Positions 26,855 through 36,161 of a stretch of 64,000 nucleotides of DNA are shown piece by piece. The notes beneath the pieces were generated by a model that saw nothing but the letters and a program-made list of their open reading frames with translations, made no database searches and had not been told where the DNA came from. Position 1 is the stretch's first letter; each line of letters begins with the position of its first letter. The stretch covers positions 62,001 through 126,000 of the forward strand of contig CAKSPZ010000002.1 of the NCBI GenBank assembly GCA_934486635.1, in the 5' to 3' direction. This DNA comes from an uncultured Eubacteriales bacterium (GTDB lineage Bacteria; Bacillota; Clostridia; Oscillospirales; Acutalibacteraceae). The position numbers and the translations under genes are program-made.

Positions 26855-28147
26855 TTAATTTTCCCCTTTATTATTTATAGGAAAAATTATAGAAAGAGAA
26901 GAATTTTTATTATCAAGTTGTTGTTTTAACCTATCATTCACTTGTTCTATAGTAGTATTTGCAATGCACTCAATTGCATGAAACAATTCTCTATCTGAAA
27001 AAGCTAAGTTTAGCATAGCATTAGAAATATTCTCAGCACTATTTAGCATTGCAATATTTCTACCATAAACTAATTTTTTAGCTCTTTCAAAATCTTCTTT
27101 GCTAAGTCCATTTCTATGAAGTTCTTCCACTGCATCTTTAATAATTTTAGCTGCCTTGTCAGGATTCTTAGATTCCCCGGATAAAATTACCGCTGCATAA
27201 CCTTCTCCTTCAAAATATTCATAGCCAAACGATTCATTAATTAAATTTTCATCCATTAACTTTTTATATAATTTTGAAGACTTTGATGCTAATGAATATA
27301 AAATAATATCAGTCTGAGCTAACTGTTCATCAGTAACTCTTCCATTTTTAACCATTTCCTTAAATCCCAGTTGAAAAGTTGGCATAGCGATTTCAAAATG
27401 TTGTTCTACTCTATCGGTTACCACATTATAAGGTTCCTCTGGAAAAACACACTCAGGCACTTTGCAGTCACTTGGTTTTACCATTTCATCAACTATTTTA
27501 AAAACATCATCAGGATTAACATTTCCTGCTACACACAACACCATATTGGCTGGATTATAAAATCCATTGTAACACTCATATAAATTCTCAGGATTAATTT
27601 TAGAAATAGACTCAATTGTTCCTGCTATATCAACCTTAACTGGATGTTTGTGGTACATAGCACCCAATAAATTAAACATAACCCTCCAAGCAGGATCATC
27701 GTCATACATTTTTATTTCCTGCCCAATAATTCCACGTTCTTTTTCAACCGTTTCATCTGTAAAATATGGTGACTGCACAAAATCTAAAAGTATTTTTAAA
27801 GACTCTTCAAATTTTTCAGTACAAGAAAAAAGGTAACATGTTGTATCGAATGAAGTGTACGCATTTGCACAAGCGCCTGTTTTAGCATACTTAGCAAAAG
27901 CATCGCCGTCTTCACTTTCAAATAATTTATGCTCAAGGTAATGTGCTATTCCATCCGGGACACTAACAATTTCATCTTTACCACACAATTTAAACTTTGT
28001 ATTAATAGAGCCATACTTAGTTCCTATTATAGCATAAGTGGAGCTGTATCCTTCTTTAGGGTAAACGAAAACTTTAAGTCCGGATTTATGTTCAATATAA
28101 AAATACTTATCTCCAATTCTGTCGCTTTTTACTGTTTTTAAAATCAT
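26855..28147 (-). CDS. ymfH: M16 family zinc metallopeptidase (YmfH-like)
   Basis: This is the catalytic-type member of a pair of M16 peptidases. The 430-residue protein has the inverted zinc motif HYLEH (HxxEH) near residue 68, in AHYLEHKLFE, and a second conserved region with the GRNIAMLNSAENIS segment. It overlaps the upstream partner by four bases (ATGA). In Bacillus the equivalents are ymfF and ymfH, of uncertain function; in related systems such pairs make heterodimeric peptidases. Cytoplasmic, with no signal peptide seen. Confidence 0.88.
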   Translation of the reverse strand: MILKTVKSDRIGDKYFYIEHKSGLKVFVYPKEGYSSTYAIIGTKYGSINTKFKLCGKDEIVSVPDGIAHYLEHKLFESEDGDAFAKYAKTGACANAYTSFDTTCYLFSCTEKFEESLKILLDFVQSPYFTDETVEKERGIIGQEIKMYDDDPAWRVMFNLLGAMYHKHPVKVDIAGTIESISKINPENLYECYNGFYNPANMVLCVAGNVNPDDVFKIVDEMVKPSDCKVPECVFPEEPYNVVTDRVEQHFEIAMPTFQLGFKEMVKNGRVTDEQLAQTDIILYSLASKSSKLYKKLMDENLINESFGYEYFEGEGYAAVILSGESKNPDKAAKIIKDAVEELHRNGLSKEDFERAKKLVYGRNIAMLNSAENISNAMLNLAFSDRELFHAIECIANTTIEQVNDRLKQQLDNKNSSLSIIFPINNKGEN

Positions 28148-29430
28148 TGTGATTCCTCCTCATTGCCAACTAAAGCATAAACCGTATCAAGTTTTATCAT
28201 ATTTGCAGCTTTTACTATTTGTTCTTTAGTTACTTTATAAGTTGCATCCACAAAATACTCTGGTGTAAAAAACTCATCGTCAAACACCTGTGACAAATAA
28301 AAACTTTCAAGACCGCTTAAAAAGTCACCTATAGTTCTATAACTATTTGCTAAACTTCTTTTTGTATCATCAAGTTCATTTTCTGTAAAGTTGCCTTTTT
28401 TTATTTCTTCCAACTGATTTAATATTTCTTTTTTAGCCTTATCTATATTTTTACGTTCAACACCGCTTTGGACCATCATTATTCCTTTATTTCTATCATA
28501 TCGGGCTGAACAATAATAACATAAGCTCAGTTTTTCTCTAACATTTAAAAACAATTTTGATTGAGGAGTAGAACCAAAAAGAGCCACTGCAACTCTGGTA
28601 GCCATAACTTCAGGGTCTTTAAGTGCTGCACCTGTTCTAAAACCCATGACTAATTTTGATTGAGCTATATCCATTTCATCTTTTTGTTCTTTTAACTCGT
28701 TCACATTCTTTATTATCTCTGTTTTACAGTTTAAAATAGTTTCTCTTTTTATTTTTGAAAAAGCGTTTTTAAATGCATTCATAGCAGGTTCGTAGTCTAT
28801 ATCTCCTAATGCCATTATTTCTATTTTTGCATTTCTTAATACTTCTTTCCATGCATTAAATACATCATCTGAAGTTAAAGCCATAACTTGATTTTTTTCT
28901 CCAAATCTGCTAATTCCGAATTTTTCTTTTTTGCACATAATTTCCTCACAACGTATTCTTGCAAGGATTCTTTTATCATTATACTCAGAATCAATCAATT
29001 CAATAATTTGTCTTTTTTTCTGTTCCACTATCTCTTCTTTAAACGTAGCATTTTCAATTAGTGGATCAAATATTAAATCACATAGAAGTTGTGTAAGTTT
29101 TGAGGATAAATCTTCTTTATTTAAAGCATATCTATTATCAAGGAACGAAATTGACATAGTAAGTGCTTGCATATCTCCTATTTTACTGACATCTGAAAAA
29201 AGTGATGCACCATAAAGGTCAGCAAGTTCCATATTAAGGCTTGTAAAATCCGGATATTTTCTGCAGGAATCTCCCAATACAAAAGGTACAACAGCATACG
29301 AAGATACTTTTTGAGAATCAAGCGGCAAAAAAGCTGTAAAAGATATTCTTCCTGTTTTAAAGCGTTTATCTTTGATTACATTAAAATTTACTCCATTAGC
29401 AATTTCAAATCGAGAAAAGTTTCTTTCCAT
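28144..29430 (-). CDS. ymfF: M16 family peptidase-like protein (YmfF-like, inactive-type partner)
   Basis: The 428-residue protein has M16 architecture (YALNKEDLSSKLTQLLCDLIFDP, SKLVMGFRTG, LSLCYYCSARYDRNKGIMMVQSG) but I see no HxxEH zinc motif in the N-terminal half. It is therefore probably the non-catalytic subunit of a heterodimer with the downstream gene. The RYDRNKG/R-Y pair resembles the substrate-holding motif of inactive M16 subunits. The ATG at 29430 follows GGAGG. First gene of the ymfF-ymfH-lgt run; divergent from the FHA-FtsW gene. Confidence 0.87.
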   Translation of the reverse strand: MERNFSRFEIANGVNFNVIKDKRFKTGRISFTAFLPLDSQKVSSYAVVPFVLGDSCRKYPDFTSLNMELADLYGASLFSDVSKIGDMQALTMSISFLDNRYALNKEDLSSKLTQLLCDLIFDPLIENATFKEEIVEQKKRQIIELIDSEYNDKRILARIRCEEIMCKKEKFGISRFGEKNQVMALTSDDVFNAWKEVLRNAKIEIMALGDIDYEPAMNAFKNAFSKIKRETILNCKTEIIKNVNELKEQKDEMDIAQSKLVMGFRTGAALKDPEVMATRVAVALFGSTPQSKLFLNVREKLSLCYYCSARYDRNKGIMMVQSGVERKNIDKAKKEILNQLEEIKKGNFTENELDDTKRSLANSYRTIGDFLSGLESFYLSQVFDDEFFTPEYFVDATYKVTKEQIVKAANMIKLDTVYALVGNEEESQ

Positions 29431-29563
29431 ATAGCGCCTCCTATGTTTAATTTTATCACCTAAAAGTATAATTAATATTATACCATATATTATACTAATT
29501 TATCTACATTATAAAACAAAAGTATGATTACTTTTTTTTAAATTGTAAAGTTTAATTGATTTG

Positions 29564-29591
29564 TTGACTAAACAAATAATTGTGATAAAAT
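29564..29591 (+). promoter_or_regulatory. Promoter for the FHA-FtsW/PBP pair
   Basis: TTGACT (29564-29569) and TAAAAT (29586-29591) are 16 bases apart with an extended TG before the -10. It lies about 60 bases upstream of the ATG at 29653. Confidence 0.6.
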
Positions 29592-29652
29592 TTAATTATC
29601 AAAATTTGTTGCATTTAAAGAAAAAAACTTTAAAATAGGCCTGGTGATAAAA

Positions 29653-31311
29653 ATGGATAATATATCTTTAGTTCTGTTCATCATAAAAGTAATTTTGGCA
29701 TTTTGGGGCATACTTATTTTATTTTCTTGCTTTAAATCTATGAAAAACCATACTCGTGGTAAAGGTGCTCTAATACTTTTACAAGATACCTTTTCAAAAA
29801 AAGAATATCCTGTTTTATTTTGGGAAAACAGTATTGGCAGAAGTAAAAATTGTGACATTATAATTGACGACAATACTATTTCTCGCGACCATGCTGTACT
29901 TTTTAGAAGGAAAGAGGGCTGGTTCATTTCAGACACTCATTCTAAGTATGGAATTATTATAAACGGTCAAAAAATAAATGGAAAAACAAAAGTTAATGTA
30001 AATGATGTAATATCGATAGGTAGCACTTCTCTTATTTTATTAAAAGCATCTGATTCACGTGATATTTCATCAAATTACGAACCTCAATTTAAAATTCATC
30101 GGCCATTAAAACCATCAAGGAACTTATTTCTTGTTACACTTTTTTTAATTTTATCTTGTATTGAACCTATTCTACAAAATAAAACAATTGAACTACATAA
30201 ATTGGTTCCTATATTAATTTTTATTTTTATATCTTGGTTTTTTTTCATTATTTCTACTTTTATTTTCCGACGACGAACATTTGAACTTGAAACCTTAGCC
30301 ATATTTCTTTCTGGTCTTGGTCTTACACTTATAAGTCACGCAGCTCCTCATGAATCATTTATTCAACTTATATCTATTACTATTGGAATGGTTTTATTTT
30401 GTTTTATAATTTGGTTTATAAAAAATCCTGATATTGTTGGGAACCTTAGAATATTAATTGCACTTTCAGCTATTGGTCTTTTTATAGTTAACTTAGCATT
30501 AGCAAAAGAAATTAATGGAGCTAGGAATTGGATATCAATAGCATCTTTTTCCGTACAACCTTCTGAATTTATAAAAATTGCATTTATATTTGTTGGTGCC
30601 TCTACGCTTGATGACCTTCAAACCACTAAAAGTTTAACTTGGTTTATTGCTTTTTCTTCTATATGTATAGGTTGTCTTTTTCTTATGAAAGACTTTGGGA
30701 CAGCATGTATATTTTTTATAACATTTTTAATAATTGCTTTTATGCGTTCCGGAAGTATCAGAACACTCATTTTATCTTGCAGTACAGCTATTCTTGGTAT
30801 TTTTTTAATTTTAACATTCAAACCATACATAAAAGATAGGTTTTCTGTCTGGGGACATGTTTTTGAACATATTAATGATCTTGGATTTCAACAAACTCGA
30901 GTTCTTACATATAGTGCAAGTGGTGGACTTTTCGGGACAGGCGTTGGAAACGGATATCTAAAAAATATCTTTGCATCTACTGGTGATTTAATGTTTGGCT
31001 TAATTTGTGAAGAAATGGGCCTTATAATTGCTATTACAGTCGCATTAATTATTGCAGGATTTGCATTTTTTGCACGTTCACAAAGCACAAAAAGTCGTTC
31101 CACATTTTATTCCATAGCATCATGTGCTGCTGCCACGATGTTGATTTTTCAATCTGCACTACATATTTTTGGTACAACAGATATTTTACCACTCACCGGA
31201 GTAACCCTACCATTTGTAAGTTTAGGCGGTTCAAGCATGATATCTTCATTCGGATTACTTGCCTTTATAAAAGCTGCTGATGAACGAACATACGCTTTAA
31301 AAAAATTTTAA
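29653..31311 (+). CDS. FHA-domain fused FtsW/RodA/SpoVE family protein
   Basis: FtsW/RodA proteins polymerise peptidoglycan glycan strands. The 552-residue protein begins with a membrane helix (about residues 5-25), then a cytoplasmic FHA domain (about 45-125) with GRSKNCDIIIDDNTISRDHA and the SKYGIIING segment. It ends with roughly ten membrane helices carrying the family motifs NGARNWI, QPSEFIKIAFI, KDFGTA and LPFVSLGGSSM. FHA domains bind phosphothreonine, so activity may depend on a Ser/Thr kinase not seen in this window. The ATG at 29653 has GGTGATA upstream. It pairs with the downstream transpeptidase, as FtsW/RodA partners do. Confidence 0.9.
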   Translation: MDNISLVLFIIKVILAFWGILILFSCFKSMKNHTRGKGALILLQDTFSKKEYPVLFWENSIGRSKNCDIIIDDNTISRDHAVLFRRKEGWFISDTHSKYGIIINGQKINGKTKVNVNDVISIGSTSLILLKASDSRDISSNYEPQFKIHRPLKPSRNLFLVTLFLILSCIEPILQNKTIELHKLVPILIFIFISWFFFIISTFIFRRRTFELETLAIFLSGLGLTLISHAAPHESFIQLISITIGMVLFCFIIWFIKNPDIVGNLRILIALSAIGLFIVNLALAKEINGARNWISIASFSVQPSEFIKIAFIFVGASTLDDLQTTKSLTWFIAFSSICIGCLFLMKDFGTACIFFITFLIIAFMRSGSIRTLILSCSTAILGIFLILTFKPYIKDRFSVWGHVFEHINDLGFQQTRVLTYSASGGLFGTGVGNGYLKNIFASTGDLMFGLICEEMGLIIAITVALIIAGFAFFARSQSTKSRSTFYSIASCAAATMLIFQSALHIFGTTDILPLTGVTLPFVSLGGSSMISSFGLLAFIKAADERTYALKKF

Positions 31312-31351
31312 AAAACCTTTTAATTATAAAATATATTAGGGTGGTATAATT

Positions 31352-32737
31352 ATGAGAAATGCACGATCTCGTTCAATTGTATTATCGATTTTAACTTTTC
31401 TATTTTTATTTGGTATAGGTCTTTTTGTATTTAATTTTATTACGAATGCTAATACATGGGTTTTAAGTCCAATTAATAAACATTTATCTGGTAATGGTAT
31501 TGACCAATTGGGAGATATAACAGACAGAAATAATGTGGTTCTTGCTCACAGTGAAAACAATAAACGCAGATATCATAGTGATGAAGAAACACGTCGAGCA
31601 TTACTTCATACAATTGGTGACAATGATGACCATATACCTAGTTCTATTCAAACTTTATATAAAGATGTTCTTTATGGGTACAATCTTATTTTTGGAGTTA
31701 CTTCACCTACAATATTTAATCAAAATAAAAACATACAAATTACACTTGATAGTGAACTATGCAAAGCCGCACTATCATCACTTGGAACACATAAAGGTGC
31801 TGTTTGCGTATATAATTATAAAACCGGTGAAATTTTATGTATGGTTAGCTCGCCCACTTATGATCCATATTATCCTGAAGTTGTAGAGAAGGATACTACC
31901 AGTAAATATGACGGTGCTTACATTAATAGAGTTATTCATTCATCATTTACACCTGGTTCTGTTTTCAAAATTATAACTAGTGCTTCCGGGATAACTAACT
32001 TTAATGATATTGACAAAAAAACATATTCTTGCAATCAAATAGAATTAGTCGACGATAAAAAAATCACCTGTTTAGGCTATCACGGTAATATAGCCATTAA
32101 AAATGCAATGATGAAGTCATGTAACATTTACTTTGCTAACCTTGCTATTGAACTTGGGAAAGCAAAAATGACCGCCACTGCAAACTCTATGGGTTTCAAC
32201 AAAAACTTCAAGTTTAATCGAATTACAACAAAAAGTAGTTTTTATAATGTTGATGATGCAAATGATTATGATTTAGGTTGGTCAGGTGTGGGACAATACA
32301 GTAACTTATTAAATCCATTACATTCAACAATATTAATGGGTGCTATTGCGAACTCAGGTAACGCTATTATTCCGCATTTTATAAAAAATATTTCATTTAA
32401 TGAATCAATTGAAAATAAAATATTTCAAAATAATATAAGCGAAGAAAAATTATTAAATGAAAATACAGCTGATAAATTAAAAGAATTAATGCGATATAAC
32501 GTTACTGCAAATTATGGTGACAATATGTTTCCAAATTTAAATGTATGTGCAAAAACCGGCACTGCAGAAGTTGGCGAAAACAAAGAACCACATGGATGGA
32601 TGGTAGGCTTTTCATCAAATGAAGATACTCCATTAGCATTTTCAGTAATAGTAGAAAATTCAGGATATGGTTACAAAACAGCAGGACCTATTGCATCCAC
32701 AGTTTTAAACTTAGCAGCCAAAAGAATAAAACAATAA
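31352..32737 (+). CDS. Class B penicillin-binding protein (PbpA-like transpeptidase)
   Basis: It cross-links peptidoglycan outside the membrane and is the likely partner of the preceding FtsW/RodA protein. The 461-residue protein has one N-terminal membrane anchor (about residues 10-30). All three catalytic motifs are present: SVFK near residue 202, SCN near 252 and KTG near 400 (KTGTAEVGENKEPHGW). It is shorter than most PBP2 proteins, with a reduced N-terminal domain like mycobacterial PbpA. The ATG follows GGGTGG. The two-gene order recalls the actinobacterial fha-rodA-pbpA arrangement, although here the FHA domain is fused to the polymerase. Confidence 0.92.
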   Translation: MRNARSRSIVLSILTFLFLFGIGLFVFNFITNANTWVLSPINKHLSGNGIDQLGDITDRNNVVLAHSENNKRRYHSDEETRRALLHTIGDNDDHIPSSIQTLYKDVLYGYNLIFGVTSPTIFNQNKNIQITLDSELCKAALSSLGTHKGAVCVYNYKTGEILCMVSSPTYDPYYPEVVEKDTTSKYDGAYINRVIHSSFTPGSVFKIITSASGITNFNDIDKKTYSCNQIELVDDKKITCLGYHGNIAIKNAMMKSCNIYFANLAIELGKAKMTATANSMGFNKNFKFNRITTKSSFYNVDDANDYDLGWSGVGQYSNLLNPLHSTILMGAIANSGNAIIPHFIKNISFNESIENKIFQNNISEEKLLNENTADKLKELMRYNVTANYGDNMFPNLNVCAKTGTAEVGENKEPHGWMVGFSSNEDTPLAFSVIVENSGYGYKTAGPIASTVLNLAAKRIKQ

Positions 32738-32750
32738 AGATACCCTTTTT

Positions 32751-32785
32751 AGAATGTCAAGTACCCTAGTGTTCCTTGACATTCT
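32751..32785. promoter_or_regulatory. Dyad overlapping the -35 of the ABC transporter promoter
   Basis: AGAATGTCAAG (32751-32761) is the exact inverse of CTTGACATTCT (32775-32785). The right half contains the TTGACA -35 box of the downstream promoter. It could be an operator for the ABC genes, a terminator for the PBP gene, or both. Confidence 0.55.
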
Positions 32786-32804
32786 TTGCTTAATATGTTA
32801 CAAT
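32776..32804 (+). promoter_or_regulatory. SigA-type promoter for the ABC transporter pair
   Basis: TTGACA (32776-32781) and TACAAT (32799-32804) are 17 bases apart, about 35 bases upstream of the ATP-binding protein start. Confidence 0.75.
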
Positions 32805-32838
32805 TAACTTTACAATACAAAAAAGGAGGTCCCATTAT

Positions 32839-33750
32839 ATGGAAAATGTTTTAAAAATCAATAATATTACTAAAATGTTTTCAAAAAAAGCAGCTATCTC
32901 AAATTTAAATATGAATATAAAAAAAGGTGACATATATGGTTTCATTGGAAGAAACGGCGCCGGAAAAACTACACTTATAAAAATGATTGTTGGACTTTCT
33001 ACTCCTTCTGAAGGAACTATAGAATTATTTGACAACGAAAACCTAAGTAAGGCTCGTTATAAAATCGGAACGGTTATTGAAGCTCCGGCTTTTGTTCCTA
33101 ACTTAAATGCTCGTCAAAATATGTATATTCAGTGGAAACTTTTAGGTTCAAAAAATAAAGACATTATTGATGAAACTTTAAAATTAGTTGGTCTTGATAA
33201 TGTTGGAAATAAAAAAGTCAAAAAATTTTCACTGGGCATGAAACAACGACTTGGCATTGCTATGAGTCTTATGGGAGAACCTGAATTTTTAGTCCTTGAC
33301 GAACCCACAAATGGTCTTGACCCTGAAGGTATTATTTACATACGTAAACTATTACAAAAATTAAATAAAGAAAAAGGTATAACTATACTTATATCAAGTC
33401 ATATTCTTGGTGAACTTTCAAAGTTAGCAACACGCTATGGAATTATAAATAACGGTAAAATGATAGAGGAATTTACCGATGAAGAACTCGCTGAACGTTG
33501 TAAATCCAGCTTAATTGTAAAAGTTAACGATATTAATAAAGCATGTGATATTTTAAAAGAAGAACTAAAAACTACAAACTTTTCTATTTTAAATGAAAAT
33601 ACTATTGAAATATCAGATTTTGTTGATAAACCTGGAGTAGTTAACAGTACACTTTCTAAACACGACATTATAATTGATTCCATTTCGAATAAATCTATGG
33701 ACCTTGAAGAATACTTTATGCAAGTGATAGGAGGTAATAAAGATGCTTAA
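32839..33750 (+). CDS. ABC transporter ATP-binding protein (BcrA/CcmA-type)
   Basis: This ATPase energises the permease encoded next. The 303-residue protein has Walker A GRNGAGKTT near residue 38, the signature FSLGMKQRLGIAMSL near 133 and Walker B FLVLDEPTNGLDPEG near 155. The C-terminal extension of about 90 residues is typical of BcrA-type exporters, which often give resistance to peptide antibiotics such as bacitracin or lantibiotics. The substrate is unknown and no two-component system is adjacent. The SD AAAGGAGG is strong. Confidence 0.93.
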   Translation: MENVLKINNITKMFSKKAAISNLNMNIKKGDIYGFIGRNGAGKTTLIKMIVGLSTPSEGTIELFDNENLSKARYKIGTVIEAPAFVPNLNARQNMYIQWKLLGSKNKDIIDETLKLVGLDNVGNKKVKKFSLGMKQRLGIAMSLMGEPEFLVLDEPTNGLDPEGIIYIRKLLQKLNKEKGITILISSHILGELSKLATRYGIINNGKMIEEFTDEELAERCKSSLIVKVNDINKACDILKEELKTTNFSILNENTIEISDFVDKPGVVNSTLSKHDIIIDSISNKSMDLEEYFMQVIGGNKDA

Positions 33751-34513
33751 CATGCTAAAAATAGATTTTTATAAAGCTTTTAGGACTACATCATTTTGGG
33801 TAACTTCTACTTTAGTAATTTTAATATCATTACTTTTCTCTGGTATGATTTTTTGGGGATATGCATTTTCTTTAGAAAATCCTGAACTTGTAGATTTAAC
33901 ACTTGCTTCTATTCCAAACTTTTCACAAACCATTCCAGCAATTTTTGGTTCATGTGTATTTTTAATTGGCATTTTTGCCACTATGTTTGCCACATCTGAT
34001 TTTACTTATGGTACAATAAAAAACATTGCATCAAAAGGTTATAAACGTGAATATATTTATTTATCTAAATTTATAACAATTATTTGCGTATCTATAATTA
34101 ATATTATATTATCATTTATCACCTCATTCATCACTGCACAAATAATTATAGGCGATAAGATTCCTGATTTCTTTAAATTTGATAATTTATTCACACAAAA
34201 TATATTATCACTTTTATTACAAACTATCGCTTATATATCAATTGCAGTTCTTTTATCTATGTCAATCCGTTCATTAGGTCCTGCTCTTGCTACATTTCTT
34301 GCTTTCATATTTTTAAAAAATACCATTATTACTATGATAAACAAATTTTTTAGTGATGTTATTCATTCCAGCTTTATTATTGACCCATACACTGTAACTT
34401 ATGCCTTTGCAGACAGTTCACATATGTTAAGAGGATATATTGTTGTGTTAATTTACATAGCCGTATCTACAGTAGCTGGAATGTATATATTTAGAAAACG
34501 CGATATAAATTAG
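33743..34513 (+). CDS. ABC-2 type transporter permease
   Basis: The 256-residue protein has six predicted membrane helices (about residues 18-40, 62-85, 105-130, 148-175, 180-200 and 230-250) and the domain layout of BcrB/ABC-2 permeases: a short N-terminal tail, a large first external loop, and YGTIKNIASKGYKREYIYLSKF as the cytoplasmic coupling segment. It overlaps the ATPase gene by eight bases, so the two form one exporter. Substrate is unknown. Confidence 0.87.
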   Translation: MLNMLKIDFYKAFRTTSFWVTSTLVILISLLFSGMIFWGYAFSLENPELVDLTLASIPNFSQTIPAIFGSCVFLIGIFATMFATSDFTYGTIKNIASKGYKREYIYLSKFITIICVSIINIILSFITSFITAQIIIGDKIPDFFKFDNLFTQNILSLLLQTIAYISIAVLLSMSIRSLGPALATFLAFIFLKNTIITMINKFFSDVIHSSFIIDPYTVTYAFADSSHMLRGYIVVLIYIAVSTVAGMYIFRKRDIN

Positions 34514-34520
34514 TATAATA

Positions 34521-34564
34521 AAAAATGTCCTACTACTAATAAAAACAAATAACAGACATTTTTT
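34521..34564 (+). terminator. Probable terminator after the ABC transporter genes
   Basis: AAAAATGTC (34521-34529) pairs with GACATTTTT (34555-34563) around a long A-rich loop, with a terminal T-run. The long loop makes it weaker than usual. Confidence 0.5.
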
Positions 34565-34576
34565 ACAAATAAGGTG

Positions 34577-34608
34577 ACGGCGGACTCCACGCAAGTGGAG
34601 TCCGCCGT
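34577..34608. repeat. GC-rich perfect hairpin with GCAA loop
   Basis: ACGGCGGACTCCAC (34577-34590) and its exact complement (34595-34608) enclose the tetraloop GCAA. It lies in the convergent gap between the ABC permease and oadA. The GC content is far above the surroundings and only TTCTTTT follows. It probably helps end both transcripts. Confidence 0.8.
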
Positions 34609-34621
34609 TCTTTTATGCCCA

Positions 34622-36022
34622 TCAAATCGGATGAACATTATTTTCCATATCCGTATACTTACTATTCAACCCATATTTTTTTTCTCTTCTCTTTTTAAAA
34701 AATTCAATTGCGAGTTGAGGAAACTGTGCATACGTTAAAATATCATCATCAGTTTCGATAAACTCCTTTATTTGAGATTTCAAATCATCTATTTCAGGTT
34801 TTAACAAATCTGCCGGCCTACAATTTATTATATTATTTTCTCCTATAATTTTCTTTTTAAAATCTTGATCTATGTTGGCAGGAGTTTTTCCATATTTTCC
34901 TGAAATTAAATCCTTAAATTCATTAGTACACATTTTATATCTTTCGCCATTTATAACATTAAAAACAGCTTGTGTACCTACAATCTGCGATGTAGGAGTA
35001 ACAAGCGGAGGATATCCAGCATCTTTTCTTACTTTAGGTACTTCTTTTAAAACTTCATTTAATTTTTCTTCTTGTCCAGCTTGTTTCAATTGAATTAATA
35101 AATTCGACAACATTCCTCCCGGAACTTGATACACCAAAGCATTAGTATCTGCAACTAACATTTGTGCATCAAGCAATCCGGACTTTATATATTTTTTTCT
35201 AAGTTTCATAAAATAATCACGTATTTCATTCAAAAGAATTAAATCTAATCCCGTGTCATATTGTGTTCCTTCAAGCGCCGCTACCATAGATTCTGTTGGT
35301 GTATGTGATGTACCTTGTGCTAAAGGTGACATTGCCGTATCTATAATATCTGCTCCTGCAGCTATTCCTTCTAAAAGACACATTGAAGCTAATCCTGACG
35401 TATAGTGCGTATGCAAACTTATAGGAACATTCACCAATTGTTTTATTTGTTTTATTAAATCCACTGTACTTTTAGGTGTAAGCAATGCTGCCATATCCTT
35501 TATACAAATCGAATCTGCTCCAATATCTACTAATTGTTTTGCATATTGAGCAAAATATTCTGGGGTAAACATTTCTCCTGTAGTATATGATATTGCTGCT
35601 TGAACATGTATTTTTTCTTTTTTGGCAGCTTTTATTGAAACCTTTAAATTTCTTATATCATTTAACGCATCAAATACCCGTATAATATCTATTCCATTAT
35701 AGGCAGAGCGTTGTACAAAATATTCTACAACATCATCCGCATAATGCCGGTATCCCAGCATATTTTGTCCTCTAAATAACATTTGCAATTTTGTTTTTTT
35801 ACAATATTTTTTTATAGTTCTAAGACGTTCCCACGGATCTTCATTAAGGTATCTTAAACATGAATCAAATGTAGCTCCTCCCCAACATTCCAATGAATAA
35901 AATCCTATTTCATCTAATTTACTTAAAATAGGTAACATATCGTATATTGGCATACGTGTGGCTATTAATGACTGTTGTGCATCTCGTAATACTGTTTCAG
36001 TTATTAATATTTTCTTTTTCAT
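34622..36022 (-). CDS. oadA: Carboxyltransferase alpha subunit (OadA/PycB/5S-type, oxaloacetate or pyruvate)
   Basis: This subunit moves the carboxyl group between biotin and pyruvate/oxaloacetate. The 466-residue protein begins with a TIM-barrel catalytic domain: TETVLRDAQQSLIATRM, then FRGQNMLGYRHY, RVFDALND and the metal-ligand segment SLHTHYTSG. The conserved carboxyltransferase tail (PGGMLSNLLIQLKQAG, VTPTSQIVGTQAVFNV) follows. The biotin domain normally fused to OadA is absent and is encoded separately upstream at 36162. The protein could serve oxaloacetate decarboxylase, pyruvate carboxylase or transcarboxylase; the neighbours favour the last. Confidence 0.92.
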   Translation of the reverse strand: MKKKILITETVLRDAQQSLIATRMPIYDMLPILSKLDEIGFYSLECWGGATFDSCLRYLNEDPWERLRTIKKYCKKTKLQMLFRGQNMLGYRHYADDVVEYFVQRSAYNGIDIIRVFDALNDIRNLKVSIKAAKKEKIHVQAAISYTTGEMFTPEYFAQYAKQLVDIGADSICIKDMAALLTPKSTVDLIKQIKQLVNVPISLHTHYTSGLASMCLLEGIAAGADIIDTAMSPLAQGTSHTPTESMVAALEGTQYDTGLDLILLNEIRDYFMKLRKKYIKSGLLDAQMLVADTNALVYQVPGGMLSNLLIQLKQAGQEEKLNEVLKEVPKVRKDAGYPPLVTPTSQIVGTQAVFNVINGERYKMCTNEFKDLISGKYGKTPANIDQDFKKKIIGENNIINCRPADLLKPEIDDLKSQIKEFIETDDDILTYAQFPQLAIEFFKKRREKKYGLNSKYTDMENNVHPI

Positions 36023-36066
36023 TTATTCATCTTCTCCCTGTAATTATATTATAAAATAATAAAAAT

Positions 36067-36106
36067 CGCAGGCAAGCCGACCGCGCAAGTGGTCGGCTTG
36101 CCTGCG
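36067..36106. repeat. GC-rich perfect hairpin with GCAA loop
   Basis: CGCAGGCAAGCCGACC (36067-36082) pairs exactly with 36091-36106, and GC/GT extends the stem to 18 pairs around a GCAA loop. It lies between the biotin-carrier gene and oadA on the minus strand. A smaller AT-rich stem (about 36114-36139) follows. Same loop type as the hairpin at 34577. Confidence 0.8.
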
Positions 36107-36161
36107 GAAGTACCGTACTAACAATAATTTGTTATGTACAGGTGCGTGGGCTAAAAAAATA

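Noticed and set aside
28144..29430. M16 peptidase pair considered as a RiPP-processing protease for the Nif11 peptides
   Set aside because: The ymfF-ymfH pair next to lgt is conserved housekeeping context in Firmicutes and is far from the peptide genes.
32839..34513. ABC transporter considered as exporter of the Nif11 peptides
   Set aside because: It lacks the N-terminal C39 peptidase domain of double-glycine exporters and is not linked to the peptide genes; it is the BcrA-type family.
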